Assembly: GCF_003287935.1 (NCBI RefSeq)
Contig: NZ_CP030287.1
Coordinates: forward strand, 1,984,001 to 2,048,000
Reading direction: 5' to 3'
DNA: 64,000 nt
DNA from: Streptomyces sp. ICC1
Lineage (GTDB): Bacteria > Actinomycetota > Actinomycetes > Streptomycetales > Streptomycetaceae
The notes under the pieces are model-generated. The model worked only from the letters and a program-made list of their open reading frames with translations. It was not told the origin of the DNA and made no database searches. Both the position numbers and the translations under genes were made by a program. This document shows positions 26,008-34,997 of this stretch, in pieces (position 1 is the first letter of the stretch; every line of letters starts with the position of its first letter).

Positions 26008-27690
26008 ATGGGGGCAGCGGTGGCGGACGACGGATTCGACTTCAGGCCGGGGGCCCAGATCCCCCTCCAGGGGGGCGGCGGCCAGACCGCGGCGACCAAC
26101 GCGCTCGCCTCCGCCGCCTACCGCGACGGCGCGAAGGACACCGCGCTGCCCTCCATCCTCGACGCCAACAACGACTACCACGAGTCGGCGGTCAAGCCGG
26201 GCAAGATCTCCCTCTTCGAACCCAACCTCGGCGAGGCCTTCTGCCGCGCCGTCGAGGCCCGCACCCTCCCGCCCACGCGCAAGCCCCTCATCCAGTCCTT
26301 CGGCGCCGACCCGCAGACCGTCGTGGAGCACTGCCTGGCCGCTTCCCGCATCCGCAAGGAGCGCGACCGCAAACTCCGCTGGATCATGCTCGTCTGCGGG
26401 GTCGTGTTCCTCCCCGGCCTGCTCCTGTGGCTCGGCCTCTTCTGGGGCCGCAAGGCCCTGTCCTCCTCCGCGGGCAAGCACGCCTCCTGGCTGGGCACCG
26501 TGCTCCTGGTCGGCGTCGGCCTCGTGGTCGCCGTCCTCATGTTCCGGCTGCCGGTCACCGGCTTCCTCGGCCTCTACGTCCGCGCCATGGTCATCGCCCC
26601 CGCCCTCGGCTGGTTCTTCGCCCGGCGGCTCTGCGAGGCCACCGCCGAGGACCTGCGCTCCCGCTGGGACGGCCTCCTCGCCGGCGGCGGCGGGGTCGCC
26701 GCCAAGATCCCCGAGGCCGTGCCCGGCAACCCCGACGAGAAGGCCCGCGAGGACCTGCGCCACTCGCTGGCCAAGCTCACCGCCGAGGACCGCAGCAACT
26801 CCGTCTTCTACGCCGGGCCCAAGGGCATACTCGGCATGGGGACCCGCTGGGGCAGCTGGCAGATGGCGGAGGAGCTCGCCCCCAAGACCGAGGGCGCCGA
26901 GATCCACCCGTTCCGCAGCTGGGACGTCATACGCGCGATCGACACCCAGCTGCGCAAGCTGGAGCGCGGCCCGCTGCACACGGGCGGCCTGCCGCCCGCC
27001 TCGATCCAGCACTGGATCGTCACCCCGGTCGGCGAGGGAGCCAAGGAGGTGGCCCGCCCCACCGGAGCGGACGTCGACACCTTCCTGATCAAGACGCACG
27101 AGGTCACCCGGATCTGCAACGAGCAGCAGTTCAACGCCGGCAACCGGCACTACCTCGGCATCCAGTACCCGCTCTGGGACGGCCAGCTCGTCATCACCAT
27201 GCTGGTCACGGTCACCGTGCTCTACAAGACCCTGCGCGTGGAGGTCACCGGCCACGCGCTCGGCCCGGTGCACGGCCTGTTCACCACGAAGTCGAAGCCC
27301 CCGGTGGTCGAAGTCCCCAAGTCCATACGGTTCTGGGAGACCGTGGAGCGCCCGCTGCCCCTGGTCGACGTGTCCGAGGTCGTACGCCTCTCCGTGCGCG
27401 CCCCGTTCACCTGGTACCCGCCGCTCCTGGACTTCCTCGGCGGCAAGCTCGTCCTGCCCGAGCCCTTCGGCGTCCGCCACGTCTGGGCCGGCCAGCCGTG
27501 GCGCCACCGCTTCATGGCGGACGACGCGATGCGCGCCGCGACCCCGGTCCTGCGCGCGGTGCACGCCGCCGCGATGCGGGTCCTGGACGAGAACGGCGTC
27601 GACACCGACCGCTTCACCAACCGCTCGTCGATCGTCAGCGGCCTGATCCAGGACGCCGCCCCCCGCAAGGCGGACGTCTACGACGCGTGA
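26008..27690 (+). CDS. Conserved membrane protein of unknown function
   Basis: A 560-residue protein I do not recognise beyond membrane topology. An N-terminal soluble part of ~115 residues is followed by a cluster of hydrophobic segments (about 122-145, 158-175, 178-205), a long soluble middle (about 210-390), a further hydrophobic segment (LVITMLVTVTVLYKTL, about 395-410) and a C-terminal soluble region ending RKADVYDA. ATG 26008 is used; GTG 26020 (VADDGFDFRPG) is an alternative. It lies between the EF-G-like fragment and the convergent HIT gene. The sequence suggests an integral membrane protein facing the cytoplasm. Confidence 0.8.
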   Translation: MGAAVADDGFDFRPGAQIPLQGGGGQTAATNALASAAYRDGAKDTALPSILDANNDYHESAVKPGKISLFEPNLGEAFCRAVEARTLPPTRKPLIQSFGADPQTVVEHCLAASRIRKERDRKLRWIMLVCGVVFLPGLLLWLGLFWGRKALSSSAGKHASWLGTVLLVGVGLVVAVLMFRLPVTGFLGLYVRAMVIAPALGWFFARRLCEATAEDLRSRWDGLLAGGGGVAAKIPEAVPGNPDEKAREDLRHSLAKLTAEDRSNSVFYAGPKGILGMGTRWGSWQMAEELAPKTEGAEIHPFRSWDVIRAIDTQLRKLERGPLHTGGLPPASIQHWIVTPVGEGAKEVARPTGADVDTFLIKTHEVTRICNEQQFNAGNRHYLGIQYPLWDGQLVITMLVTVTVLYKTLRVEVTGHALGPVHGLFTTKSKPPVVEVPKSIRFWETVERPLPLVDVSEVVRLSVRAPFTWYPPLLDFLGGKLVLPEPFGVRHVWAGQPWRHRFMADDAMRAATPVLRAVHAAAMRVLDENGVDTDRFTNRSSIVSGLIQDAAPRKADVYDA

Positions 27691-27761
27691 GCCCCGGGGC
27701 CGGCAGGTGAGCCCCGGGGACGGGCGGCGGCCCCGGACGACTGGGCGGCGTCCGAGACGGC

Positions 27762-28310
27762 CTAGCCGTTCGGCCAGGCGTCGGCGAGCATCTGGCGGGT
27801 GTCCGCGAGGAGTTGGGGCAGCACCTTGGTGTGGCCGACGACCGGCATGAAGTTCGTGTCCCCGCCCCAGCGGGGCACGATGTGCTGGTGCAGGTGCGCG
27901 GCGATCCCGGCGCCCGCGGCCTGGCCCTGGTTCATGCCGATGTTGAACCCGTGCGCCCCGGAGGCCTTGCGCAGCGCGGCCATCGCCCGCTTCGTGAGGT
28001 CCGCGAGCTCGGCCGTCTCAGCGGCGTCCAGGTCCGTGTAGTCGGCGACGTGCCGGTACGGGACGACCATCAGGTGGCCGCCGTTGTACGGGTACAGGTT
28101 GAGCACGGCGTAGACGTGCTTGCCCCGCGCCACGACCAGGCCGTCCTGGTCGGACATGTCCGGAATCCCGCAGAAGGGACAGCCGTCCCCGGCCTCCGGC
28201 CCGGTCGGCTTGTTCTCCCCCTGGATGTAGGCCATCCGGTGGGGCGTCCACAGACGCTGGAACGCGTCCTGCGTGCCCACACCGATCTGCTGCTCCGGCT
28301 CAATCGTCAT
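27762..28310 (-). CDS. HIT family hydrolase
   Basis: A 182-residue histidine-triad protein, a nucleotidyl hydrolase or transferase related to Ap4A phosphorylase-like enzymes. The triad is AAHLHQHIVPRW (HxHxH), with GHLMVVPYRHV upstream and an N-terminal CPFC zinc pair (CPFCGIP). ATG 28310 is chosen because TATGCT lies exactly 7 nt before it and no ribosome binding site is present, so the mRNA is probably leaderless. An ATG at 28322 overlaps that -10. It is divergent from the channel gene. Confidence 0.92.
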   Translation of the reverse strand: MTIEPEQQIGVGTQDAFQRLWTPHRMAYIQGENKPTGPEAGDGCPFCGIPDMSDQDGLVVARGKHVYAVLNLYPYNGGHLMVVPYRHVADYTDLDAAETAELADLTKRAMAALRKASGAHGFNIGMNQGQAAGAGIAAHLHQHIVPRWGGDTNFMPVVGHTKVLPQLLADTRQMLADAWPNG

Positions 28311-28389
28311 GGGATGCAGCATATGACCTTGCCCCCGCACGGCGTGTCGCCGGGGCGAAGACCAGCGGCGGGGCCACCATGCTGACCCC

Positions 28390-29055
28390 ATGCACGCTGC
28401 ACCCGAGACCCGCGACGAGGCCTGGGAACGCCGGACCGAACTGCCGCTGTTCTTCGCTTCCCTGATCTTCCTCACCGGTTTCACCGTCGCCGTCCTGGCT
28501 TACGAGGTCCACCCGCTCCCGCGGGCCATCGGCGTCGGCCTCGTGGCGCTGACCTGGCTGTGCTTCGTCGTGGACTACGCGGCCAGGCTGATCCTGAGCG
28601 GCACGCGCCCGCTGCGCTTCGTACGCCTGCACCCGCTGGACACGCTGATCGTGCTGCTGCCGCTGCTGCGGCCGCTGCGCATGGTCAAGGTGCACGACGC
28701 GGTCCAGTCCCGGTACAACCGCCCGCGCCGGAACCTGTACGCGCGGGTCATGTCGTACGCGGGCCTGTCCGCCGGACTGCTCGGCTTCGCGGGCGCCCTC
28801 GGGGTCCACCACTTCGAGCGCCGGGCCCCGGGCGCCACCATCCTCACCCTCGGGGACGCGGTGTGGTGGGTGTGCGAGACGCTGACGACGGTGGGCTACG
28901 GGGACATGGCCCCGGTGACCCCGGAGGGCCGGATCATCGCGGCGTTCATGATGGCGGGCGGGCTGGCCCTGCTGGGCGCGGTGACGGGTTCGTTCTCGTC
29001 GTGGATGCTCCAGGCGTTCCGGCGGGAGGACGAGGCGGAGCCCCCGGGGAACTGA
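28390..29055 (+). CDS. Potassium channel family protein
   Basis: A 221-residue ion channel subunit with about six membrane segments, resembling a short voltage-gated-like K+ channel. Segments lie near residues 19-40, 45-70, 82-98, 118-138 and 175-198. The pore loop has the selectivity filter TVGYGD in VCETLTTVGYGDMAPVTP (about residues 155-172). Loop RLHPLDTLIVLLPLLRPLRM contains arginines like a degenerate S4. No cytoplasmic RCK domain follows; the tail is short and acidic. It should form a homotetramer. Its 3' end is part of a strong terminator hairpin. Confidence 0.88.
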   Translation: MHAAPETRDEAWERRTELPLFFASLIFLTGFTVAVLAYEVHPLPRAIGVGLVALTWLCFVVDYAARLILSGTRPLRFVRLHPLDTLIVLLPLLRPLRMVKVHDAVQSRYNRPRRNLYARVMSYAGLSAGLLGFAGALGVHHFERRAPGATILTLGDAVWWVCETLTTVGYGDMAPVTPEGRIIAAFMMAGGLALLGAVTGSFSSWMLQAFRREDEAEPPGN

Positions 29056-29075
29056 GGTTCCCCGGGGGCTCCGCC
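29034..29075. terminator. Bidirectional terminator between channel and thrS genes
   Basis: Bases 29034-29052 pair perfectly with 29057-29075 (19 bp, loop TGAG). The left arm lies inside the last codons of the channel gene. The convergent thrS ends 50 nt away, so both transcripts can stop here. Confidence 0.82.
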
Positions 29076-29124
29076 CGCGTCACGTCCGTGCGCGCCGGTG
29101 CGCGGCCCTGCGCGCCTCTGCGCG

Positions 29125-31101
29125 TCAGACCTGTACGCGGCGCTCCACCACGTCGGCGATCTTGGCCAGCGCCTGGTCGCGCGGGACGCCGTTCTCCTGC
29201 GAGCCGTCGCGGTAGCGGAAGGAGACGGTGCCCGCGGCCATGTCCTCGTCACCGACGATGATCATGAAGGGGACCTTCAGCTTCTGCTGGTTGCGGATCT
29301 TCTTCTGCATCCGGTCGGACGAGGCGTCGACCTCGACCCGCAGGCCCTTCTTCTTCGCCTCGGCGGCGAACTCCTGCAGGTACTCGACGTGCGAGTCGCC
29401 GATCGGGATGCCGACCGCCTGGACCGGGGCGAGCCACGGCGGCATGACGCCCGCGTAGTGCTCCAGCAGCACCGCGAAGAACCGCTCGATGGAACCGAAG
29501 AGCGCACGGTGGATCATGACCGGGCGCTGCTTGGTGCCGTCCGGGCCGGTGTACTCCAGGTTGAAGCGCTCCGGCAGGTTGAAGTCGAGCTGGACGGTCG
29601 ACATCTGCCAGGTGCGGCCGATCGCGTCGCGGCACTGGACCGAGATCTTCGGGCCGTAGAACGCGGCGCCGCCCGGGTCCGGGACCAGGGGCAGGCCCTG
29701 CTTCTCGGCCACCTGCTGGAGGGTCGCGGTGGCCTCCTCCCAGATCTCGTCCGAGCCGACGAACTTCTCCGGGTCCTTGGTCGACAGCTCCAGGTAGAAG
29801 TCGGTCAGACCGTAGTCGCGGAGCAGGTTCAGCACGAAGGTCAGCGTGCGGTCGAGCTCCTCCGCCATCTGCTCCTTGGTGCAGTAGATGTGCGCGTCGT
29901 CCTGGGTGAAACCGCGCGAGCGGGTCAGGCCGTGCACGACGCCCGACTTCTCGTACCGGTACACGGTGCCGAACTCGAAGAGGCGCAGGGGCAGTTCACG
30001 GTAGGAACGGCCGCGCGCGTCGAAGATCAGGTTGTGCATCGGGCAGTTCATGGGCTTGAGGTAGTAGTCGGTGCCACCGTCGAGCTGCATGGGGGGGTAC
30101 ATGCCCTCCGCGTACCAGTCCAGGTGGCCGCTCTTCTCGAAGAGGGTGCCCTTGGTGGCGTGCGGGGTGTAGACGAACTCGTAGCCCTCTTCCTCGTGCC
30201 GCTTGCGCGAGTAGTCCTCCATGGTGCGGCGGATGACGCCGCCACGGGGGTGGAAGACGGCCAGGCCGGAGCCGATCTCGTCCTGTACGGAGAACAGGTC
30301 GAGCTCGGTGCCGAGCTTGCGGTGGTCGCGCTTCTCGGCCTCGACGAGGAAGTCGAGGTGGGCCTTCAGCTCCTCCTTCGACGGCCACGCGGTGCCGTAG
30401 ATGCGCTGGAGCATCGGGTTCTTCTCGCTGCCGCGCCAGTAGGCGGCGGCGTTGCGCATGAGCTTGAACGCGGGGATGTTGCGGGTGGTGGGCAGGTGGG
30501 GACCGCGGCAGAGGTCCTTCCAGCACAGGTCGCCGGTCTTCGCGTCGAAGTTGTCGTAGATGGTCAGCTCGCCGCCGCCCACCTCGACGTTCGCGCCGTC
30601 GTCGGACGAGGCCGAGCCCTTGATGCCGATGAGCTCCAGCTTGTACGGCTCGTTCGCGAGCTCCTCGCGGGCCGCCTCGTCGGTGACGACGCGGCGGGCG
30701 AAGCGCTGACCGCGCTTCTGGATCTCCTGCATCTTCTTCTCGACGGCCTTGAGGTCATCGGGGGTGAAGGGCTTCGCGACGTCGAAGTCGTAGTAGAAGC
30801 CGTCGCGGACCGGCGGGCCGATGCCCAGCTTGGCCTCGGGGAAGAGCTCCTGCACGGCCTGCGCCATGACGTGGGCGGTCGAGTGGCGCAGGATGTCCAG
30901 GCCGTCCGGGGAGGAGATCTCCACCGGCTCGACGGTCTCGCCGTCCTGCACCTCGTACGCGAGGTCCTTCAGCTCACCCGCGACGCGCGCGGCGACGATG
31001 GTGCGCTCGCCGGCGAAGAGCTCCGCCGCCGTAGTGCCCGTGGCCACCACGCGCTCGTCCCGCTCGGAATCGCGTTGGATGATCACACGGACGTCTGACA
31101 C
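29125..31101 (-). CDS. thrS: Threonyl-tRNA synthetase
   Basis: Charges tRNA-Thr. The 658-residue protein (GTG start) has an N-terminal TGS domain ([19 protein letters not shown]), the editing domain ([21 protein letters not shown]), the class II core with [52 protein letters not shown] and [20 protein letters not shown], and the anticodon-binding domain ([18 protein letters not shown]). All motifs and the length are normal. No T-box leader is visible upstream, in line with actinobacterial practice for thrS. Confidence 0.97.
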   Translation of the reverse strand: MSDVRVIIQRDSERDERVVATGTTAAELFAGERTIVAARVAGELKDLAYEVQDGETVEPVEISSPDGLDILRHSTAHVMAQAVQELFPEAKLGIGPPVRDGFYYDFDVAKPFTPDDLKAVEKKMQEIQKRGQRFARRVVTDEAAREELANEPYKLELIGIKGSASSDDGANVEVGGGELTIYDNFDAKTGDLCWKDLCRGPHLPTTRNIPAFKLMRNAAAYWRGSEKNPMLQRIYGTAWPSKEELKAHLDFLVEAEKRDHRKLGTELDLFSVQDEIGSGLAVFHPRGGVIRRTMEDYSRKRHEEEGYEFVYTPHATKGTLFEKSGHLDWYAEGMYPPMQLDGGTDYYLKPMNCPMHNLIFDARGRSYRELPLRLFEFGTVYRYEKSGVVHGLTRSRGFTQDDAHIYCTKEQMAEELDRTLTFVLNLLRDYGLTDFYLELSTKDPEKFVGSDEIWEEATATLQQVAEKQGLPLVPDPGGAAFYGPKISVQCRDAIGRTWQMSTVQLDFNLPERFNLEYTGPDGTKQRPVMIHRALFGSIERFFAVLLEHYAGVMPPWLAPVQAVGIPIGDSHVEYLQEFAAEAKKKGLRVEVDASSDRMQKKIRNQQKLKVPFMIIVGDEDMAAGTVSFRYRDGSQENGVPRDQALAKIADVVERRVQV

Positions 31102-31187
31102 CGGTCTGCTCCTGACTCAGGGGGTGCGCGAGCGAACACTGCGCGCCTGAATCGTACCGAGCGGAGTGGCCGCGCCGCTAAACGGTT

Positions 31188-31263
31188 GGGGACTGCCCCC
31201 GCCGGGACCGCTGTGAGCCCCCGCGTCCGAGCGCTCGGACGCGGCCCTGCGGGGGCAGTCCCC
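31188..31263 (-). terminator. Two-tier hairpin between thrS and its upstream neighbour
   Basis: An outer perfect 15-bp stem (31188-31202 with 31249-31263) encloses a perfect 22-bp palindrome (31222-31243). It follows the stop of the leftward hypothetical gene by 16 nt and precedes thrS by 86 nt, so it probably ends that transcript. The nested form is unusual. Confidence 0.65.
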
Positions 31264-31278
31264 GGGCAAGGGGACAGG

Positions 31279-32499
31279 TCAGTCGTCGGACGGGAGGACC
31301 TCCGAGGTGTCCAGGGACTCGTCCAGGGACTTCATGAGGCGGTCGCGCTCGACCTCGTCCAGCGGGACCGGACGGACATCCGCGGCGTCCGTCAGACGGC
31401 GGAAGCCGCCCCGCCGCTGCAAGCTCCCGCTGACCCGGATCGGCAGTCCGACCAGGTGGGCGTGGCCCGCGACCCGGTACGACTCCTCGTCGAGGACGAC
31501 CCGGACGTAAGGGATCTCCGCCCCGGCGAGGACCCGCAGCCGGACCGTGCCCCCGCCGCCCGGGGCCGACCTCCGCATCCGGACCACCGCTCCGGCCACC
31601 CGGACGGGTACCGCCGGCTCGTCCCGCGTGTACCGGGCGGCCGCCTCCCGCAGCACCGGGAGGTCGCCGGGCGAGAACTCCACCGGCTCCGGCCGGGCCG
31701 CGCACCCCGCCGGCACCCCCGCGGCCGGGGCCCAGGCGAGCGCGATCCGGGCCCCCTCCGAGCCGCGGACCAGCGCGATGAGCGCCTCGGCCAGTTCCCG
31801 GCTGACCCCGGCCTCGACCGCCGCGTCGAAGGCGTCCATGCCGCCGGTGGCCCGCTGGTAGTCCACGGCCTCGCGGGCGGCGTGCAGTGCGTGGTGCAGC
31901 CGGGTCACGGTGCCCCGGCCCCCGTCGACGGGGACGTACGCCGTCAGCCGACGCCCGCCCGGGGCCGGCCCGACCAGGACCCCGTCCAGCGCCCGCTCCG
32001 CCTGGCCGCGGTGGCGGGCCCCGTAGTAGCCGGCCCGGGCCCGGTCGGCCAGTGCTCCGGCGAGGAGCAGCTGGCGGGCGGCCGAGCGGAGCTGTTCCTG
32101 GACCGTCCAGTCGGCCTCGCCCTGGAGCCCGTACGCCCCGCGCGGGATCTCGCGCTCCCAGCGGATCTCGTCGCTCGGCACGCTCAGCCCGTACAGCACC
32201 TCGCGCGCCGACGGCAGCGCGCTGCGCGCGAGCGCGGTGAGCGCCTCTTCGAGCAGGTCGGCGCAGTCGGGGAAGGCCCGGCTCTCGGGGACGAGGAGGC
32301 TGGTGCCGCCGCTGCCCGTGGCGTACGGGGCGGGCGGCGTCCAGCGTCCGTACCGTCCGGCGGCGCCGCCGCGGCGCAGCCAGCCGTGCCGGTGCAGCAG
32401 TGCGCCGAGCACGAGGGGATCCACGTGTGCGGGATCGGGGGCGCCCGCGGCGAACTCCGGTGAGGAGAGCGGCTCCAAGTGCGGTGACTGCCAGTTCAT
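31279..32499 (-). CDS. Unknown protein paired with DUF4365, OB-like C-terminus
   Basis: A 406-residue cytoplasmic protein starting at ATG 32499 (MNWQSPHLEPL), overlapping the DUF4365 stop by 1 nt (TGATG), so translation is coupled. I do not recognise the N-terminal 270 residues. The C-terminal ~110 residues (VRVAGAVVRMRRSAPGGGG, LDEESYRVAGHAHLVGLPIR, VSGSLQRRGGFRRL) resemble an OB-fold beta barrel, which would fit nucleic acid binding. This fold call is inference. The pair is the likely functional unit. Confidence 0.75.
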   Translation of the reverse strand: MNWQSPHLEPLSSPEFAAGAPDPAHVDPLVLGALLHRHGWLRRGGAAGRYGRWTPPAPYATGSGGTSLLVPESRAFPDCADLLEEALTALARSALPSAREVLYGLSVPSDEIRWEREIPRGAYGLQGEADWTVQEQLRSAARQLLLAGALADRARAGYYGARHRGQAERALDGVLVGPAPGGRRLTAYVPVDGGRGTVTRLHHALHAAREAVDYQRATGGMDAFDAAVEAGVSRELAEALIALVRGSEGARIALAWAPAAGVPAGCAARPEPVEFSPGDLPVLREAAARYTRDEPAVPVRVAGAVVRMRRSAPGGGGTVRLRVLAGAEIPYVRVVLDEESYRVAGHAHLVGLPIRVSGSLQRRGGFRRLTDAADVRPVPLDEVERDRLMKSLDESLDTSEVLPSDD

Positions 32500-33089
32500 C
32501 AGGGTGTCCCTCCCGACCCGACCCGGGTCATGATCTCGCAGAGTGCCCGGTCGTCGAAGATCCGCGCGGTCGGGATCCTGACGGTGGTGCGGCGGCGGCC
32601 GGTCACGGGCTGTCCGGCGAGATTGGTCCAGTAGCAGCAGTGCCGCAGGTCGAGGCGGTCGTGTCCGGCGCTCAGCCACTGCTCGCGCTCACGCGGTACG
32701 AGCATCACGACGAGGATCTTGTGCACGGCGACCGGGCTGCGGGCGAGCTTCACCAGGTGCTCGTTGTCGAGGGTGAAGCCGAAACTGGGCCCGGCCGGTC
32801 TGGGTGGTACCTGGTACGTCGCCTTGAGCTGCACCTTGATGGTCACCTCGTCGTCGACGACGTGCTCGGGCGCCCCGTGGCTGACGTGCCAGTCGATGCC
32901 GTTGTCCGGAAAGGGCTGGGAGAGCGAGCAGCCGGCCGCGGCGGCGACGGCGTGCAGGTATCCCACCTGGAGGGTCTCCATGCAGGCGGTGGTGGCGAGT
33001 GTGCCGCGCAGCGGTCCGCTCCGCGGTTCGGTCCGCCGAGCGATCTGCAGCGCCGGCACCCCGCCCGGTTCGGGCTGCGCGAGCGCCAT
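32499..33089 (-). CDS. DUF4365 family protein, candidate PD-(D/E)xK nuclease
   Basis: A 196-residue protein with the DUF4365 pattern: an N-terminal helix, then DNGIDWHVSHG and the strand VTIKVQLKATYQV (about residues 62-95), resembling the D...(Q/E)xK active-site layout of PD-(D/E)xK nucleases. The C-terminus includes CCYWTNLAGQPV. A partner gene is translationally coupled downstream. Members of this family occur beside defence or repair genes, but the role here is unknown. The start ATG at 33089 has no strong competitor. Confidence 0.8.
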   Translation of the reverse strand: MALAQPEPGGVPALQIARRTEPRSGPLRGTLATTACMETLQVGYLHAVAAAAGCSLSQPFPDNGIDWHVSHGAPEHVVDDEVTIKVQLKATYQVPPRPAGPSFGFTLDNEHLVKLARSPVAVHKILVVMLVPREREQWLSAGHDRLDLRHCCYWTNLAGQPVTGRRRTTVRIPTARIFDDRALCEIMTRVGSGGTP

Positions 33090-33346
33090 GGCCGGCTCCC
33101 CGTGCCTTCCGGGCTGTCCCGTTTCGAGCGGCCGCGTCAGGCCGCGTCGGGTCCGTGTGAGGGTGGCGGGGTTGACGACCGGTCATGTGCGCGGCCCCCC
33201 ACTGGAGTTGTCTCCGCAGTCGGCGTGCCGCAAACGGCGTACGGGGCAAAGAGCCCGGGTATCACCGATGCGGGCGAGGGTGGCGGGTCCTGAGGCTGCG
33301 GTGCCCGGGTGCGCCCCATCTGCCGACGGGTGACGAGGAGTTCGCC

Positions 33347-34072
33347 ATGACACGCTGGTACGAGGGCCCGCTGGCCGCATTCGACACGGAGACGACCGGG
33401 GTGGACGTCGAGCGGGACCGGATCGTGTCCGCCGCTCTGATCGTGCAGGAGTGCGCGGGCGGCCGGGTCCGCGCGACGCGCTGGCTGGTCAATCCCGGTG
33501 TGCCGGTGCCGCCGGGGGCCACGGAAGTGCACGGTCTGACCGATGACCACCTCCAGCGAAACGGGCGCTGGCCCGCGCCGGTGGTGGAGGAGATAGCCCG
33601 CGCGCTCGGTGAGCAGCAGGTCGCGGGGCGGCCGGTGGTGGTGATGAACGCGCCGTTCGATCTGACGCTGCTGGACCGGGAGTTGCGCCGGCACCGGGCG
33701 TCCTCGCTGGCGCGGTATCTGGACAACCGGCCGCTGACCGTGCTGGACCCGCGGGTGCTGGACAAGCACCTGGACCGCTACCGCAAGGGGCGGCGGACGC
33801 TGACGGACCTGTGCGCGCACTACGGCATAGAGCTGGAGGCGGCCCATGACGCGGGTGCGGACGCGCTGGCCTCGCTCGAGCTCGTACGGGCGGTGGGGCG
33901 CAGGTTCGCGGGACGGCTGGAGCGGTTGACCCCGGGGGAGCTGCACACCCTGCAGCAGGTGTGGCACGCCGCCCAGGCGCGGGGCCTGCAGGCGTGGTTC
34001 GCGCGCCAGGGGACGCCGGAGCCGGTGGATCCGCACTGGCCGCTGCGCCCGGAGCTGCCGGCGGCGGCGTAG
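33347..34072 (+). CDS. DnaQ-like 3'-5' exonuclease (DEDDh)
   Basis: A 241-residue exonuclease of the DNA polymerase III epsilon type. Exo I: LAAFDTETTGVDVERDRIV. Exo II: VVMNAPFDLTLLDREL. Exo III: HDAGADALASLELV, with the DEDDh histidine. Middle motif: LDPRVLDKHLDRYRKGRRTL. The C-terminal ~50 residues (LHTLQQVWHAAQARGLQAW) are family-typical in streptomycetes. ATG 33347 is preceded by GACGAGGAG. It probably acts in proofreading or DNA/RNA repair rather than as the main epsilon subunit. It is divergent from the DUF4365 pair; the 257-bp gap upstream has no other gene. Confidence 0.92.
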   Translation: MTRWYEGPLAAFDTETTGVDVERDRIVSAALIVQECAGGRVRATRWLVNPGVPVPPGATEVHGLTDDHLQRNGRWPAPVVEEIARALGEQQVAGRPVVVMNAPFDLTLLDRELRRHRASSLARYLDNRPLTVLDPRVLDKHLDRYRKGRRTLTDLCAHYGIELEAAHDAGADALASLELVRAVGRRFAGRLERLTPGELHTLQQVWHAAQARGLQAWFARQGTPEPVDPHWPLRPELPAAA

Positions 34073-34161
34073 CGCGGGGCCCCGGCGCGACGGGTCGCGG
34101 CGCGAAGGGTCCCGGGAATGCGGAAGGCCGGTCCGTCTCGCGACGGACCGGCCTGTCCCGG

Positions 34162-34233
34162 TGGGCGATACTGGGATCGAACCAGTGACCCCTTCGGTGT
34201 GAACGAAGTGCTCTCCCGCTGAGCTAATCGCCC
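34162..34233 (-). tRNA. tRNA-Val (anticodon CAC)
   Basis: On the reverse strand: acceptor GGGCGAT pairs with ATCGCCC, D arm AGCTCAGCGGGAGAGC, anticodon arm CTTCG-TTCACAC-CGAAG (anticodon CAC), T arm ACTGGTTCGATCCCAGT, discriminator A. CCA is not encoded. Confidence 0.95.
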
Positions 34234-34271
34234 GGGAACGGACTGAACAATACAGAAGGCCCGGGGCTCGT

Positions 34272-34883
34272 TCAAACCGCTTCCGGTCCGGCCGCCAGAT
34301 GGGCGGCCAGGCCGCGCCGGCCGGCCCGCATCATCAGGGCGTGGTTGAGCCGGAACACCGGCCGTCCGGGCAGCGAGAGCCACCGCATGAGCGGGCGGCG
34401 CACCTCGACCTCCTGCTCGTAGAGGGCCCGCGCGCCGCCGGCCCGGGACCGGACGGTCCAGCGCGCCCACCCCTCCAGGTCTCCGCGCAGGGCGACCTCG
34501 AGCACCCCGCGCGCGGGGTCCCGCAGGAGTTCGGCGGCGCTCACGCGCAGGGTGAACGGCAGCGCCGAACGGATCAGGGCGCCGCCTGCGCCCTCGTCGG
34601 CGGTCGGGGCGACCGGGCGGATCTGGGGCCACCACAGGGGGTACGCCTCCGGGCGCTCCAGGGCGGCGTAGACGCGGGCCGCCGGGGCGTCGAGGTCCCA
34701 CACGCTGCGGAAGCGGTAGCGGGTCCAGCGCCCGCGGGGGCCGCCGGGGCCGGGACCGCGCGGACTCAGGTGGGGGCGCGGACTTCGAGGAGGCCGCGGG
34801 CTTCGGGGACTGGTGCTGTTTCCGGAACTGGTACTGCTTTCGGGACTGGTGCTGCTTCCGGGACTGGCGCTGCTTCGGTCCAT
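34272..34883 (-). CDS. SRPBCC family protein with Ser/Pro repeat N-terminus
   Basis: A 203-residue protein. The N-terminal ~40 residues are Ser/Pro-rich and encoded by four 18-bp tandem repeats. The rest is a START/SRPBCC-like hydrophobic-cavity domain (RYRFRSVWDLDAPAARVY, AYPLWWPQIRPV, RWTVRSRAGGARALYEQEVE, FRLNHALMMRAGRRGL), similar to polyketide cyclase/dehydrase-type proteins. The ligand is unknown. ATG 34883 is chosen; the frame is open to 34916. It is divergent from the large membrane protein gene, with an inverted repeat between them. Confidence 0.82.
   Translation of the reverse strand: MDRSSASPGSSTSPESSTSSGNSTSPRSPRPPRSPRPHLSPRGPGPGGPRGRWTRYRFRSVWDLDAPAARVYAALERPEAYPLWWPQIRPVAPTADEGAGGALIRSALPFTLRVSAAELLRDPARGVLEVALRGDLEGWARWTVRSRAGGARALYEQEVEVRRPLMRWLSLPGRPVFRLNHALMMRAGRRGLAAHLAAGPEAV
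34807..34878. repeat. Four tandem 18-bp repeats
   Basis: Units at 34807, 34825, 34843 and 34861, each like GGACTGGTGCTGTTTCCG with a few substitutions. They lie inside the 5' end of the SRPBCC gene and encode Ser/Pro/Thr-rich residues; copy number may vary between strains. Confidence 0.8.
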
Positions 34884-34920
34884 GCGTCCAGTCTCGCGCG
34901 CGGCGGGGGCGCGCACCCCG

Positions 34921-34951
34921 TACTCAGACGGGACTCACCCCGATCTGAGTA
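34921..34951. promoter_or_regulatory. Inverted repeat between divergent genes
   Basis: TACTCAGA (34921-34928) and TCTGAGTA (34944-34951) form an 8-bp inverted repeat with 15-nt spacing between the SRPBCC and membrane protein genes; GAGTAT at its end could serve as a -10. Candidate operator. Confidence 0.4.
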
Positions 34952-34997
34952 TCCGCGCCCATGTCCTGACGCCGTGACGGGCGCCACACTCCCCACC

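Noticed and set aside
31102..31187. T-box leader of thrS
   Set aside because: Too short and lacks T-box features; the hairpin further upstream fits a terminator of the preceding gene.
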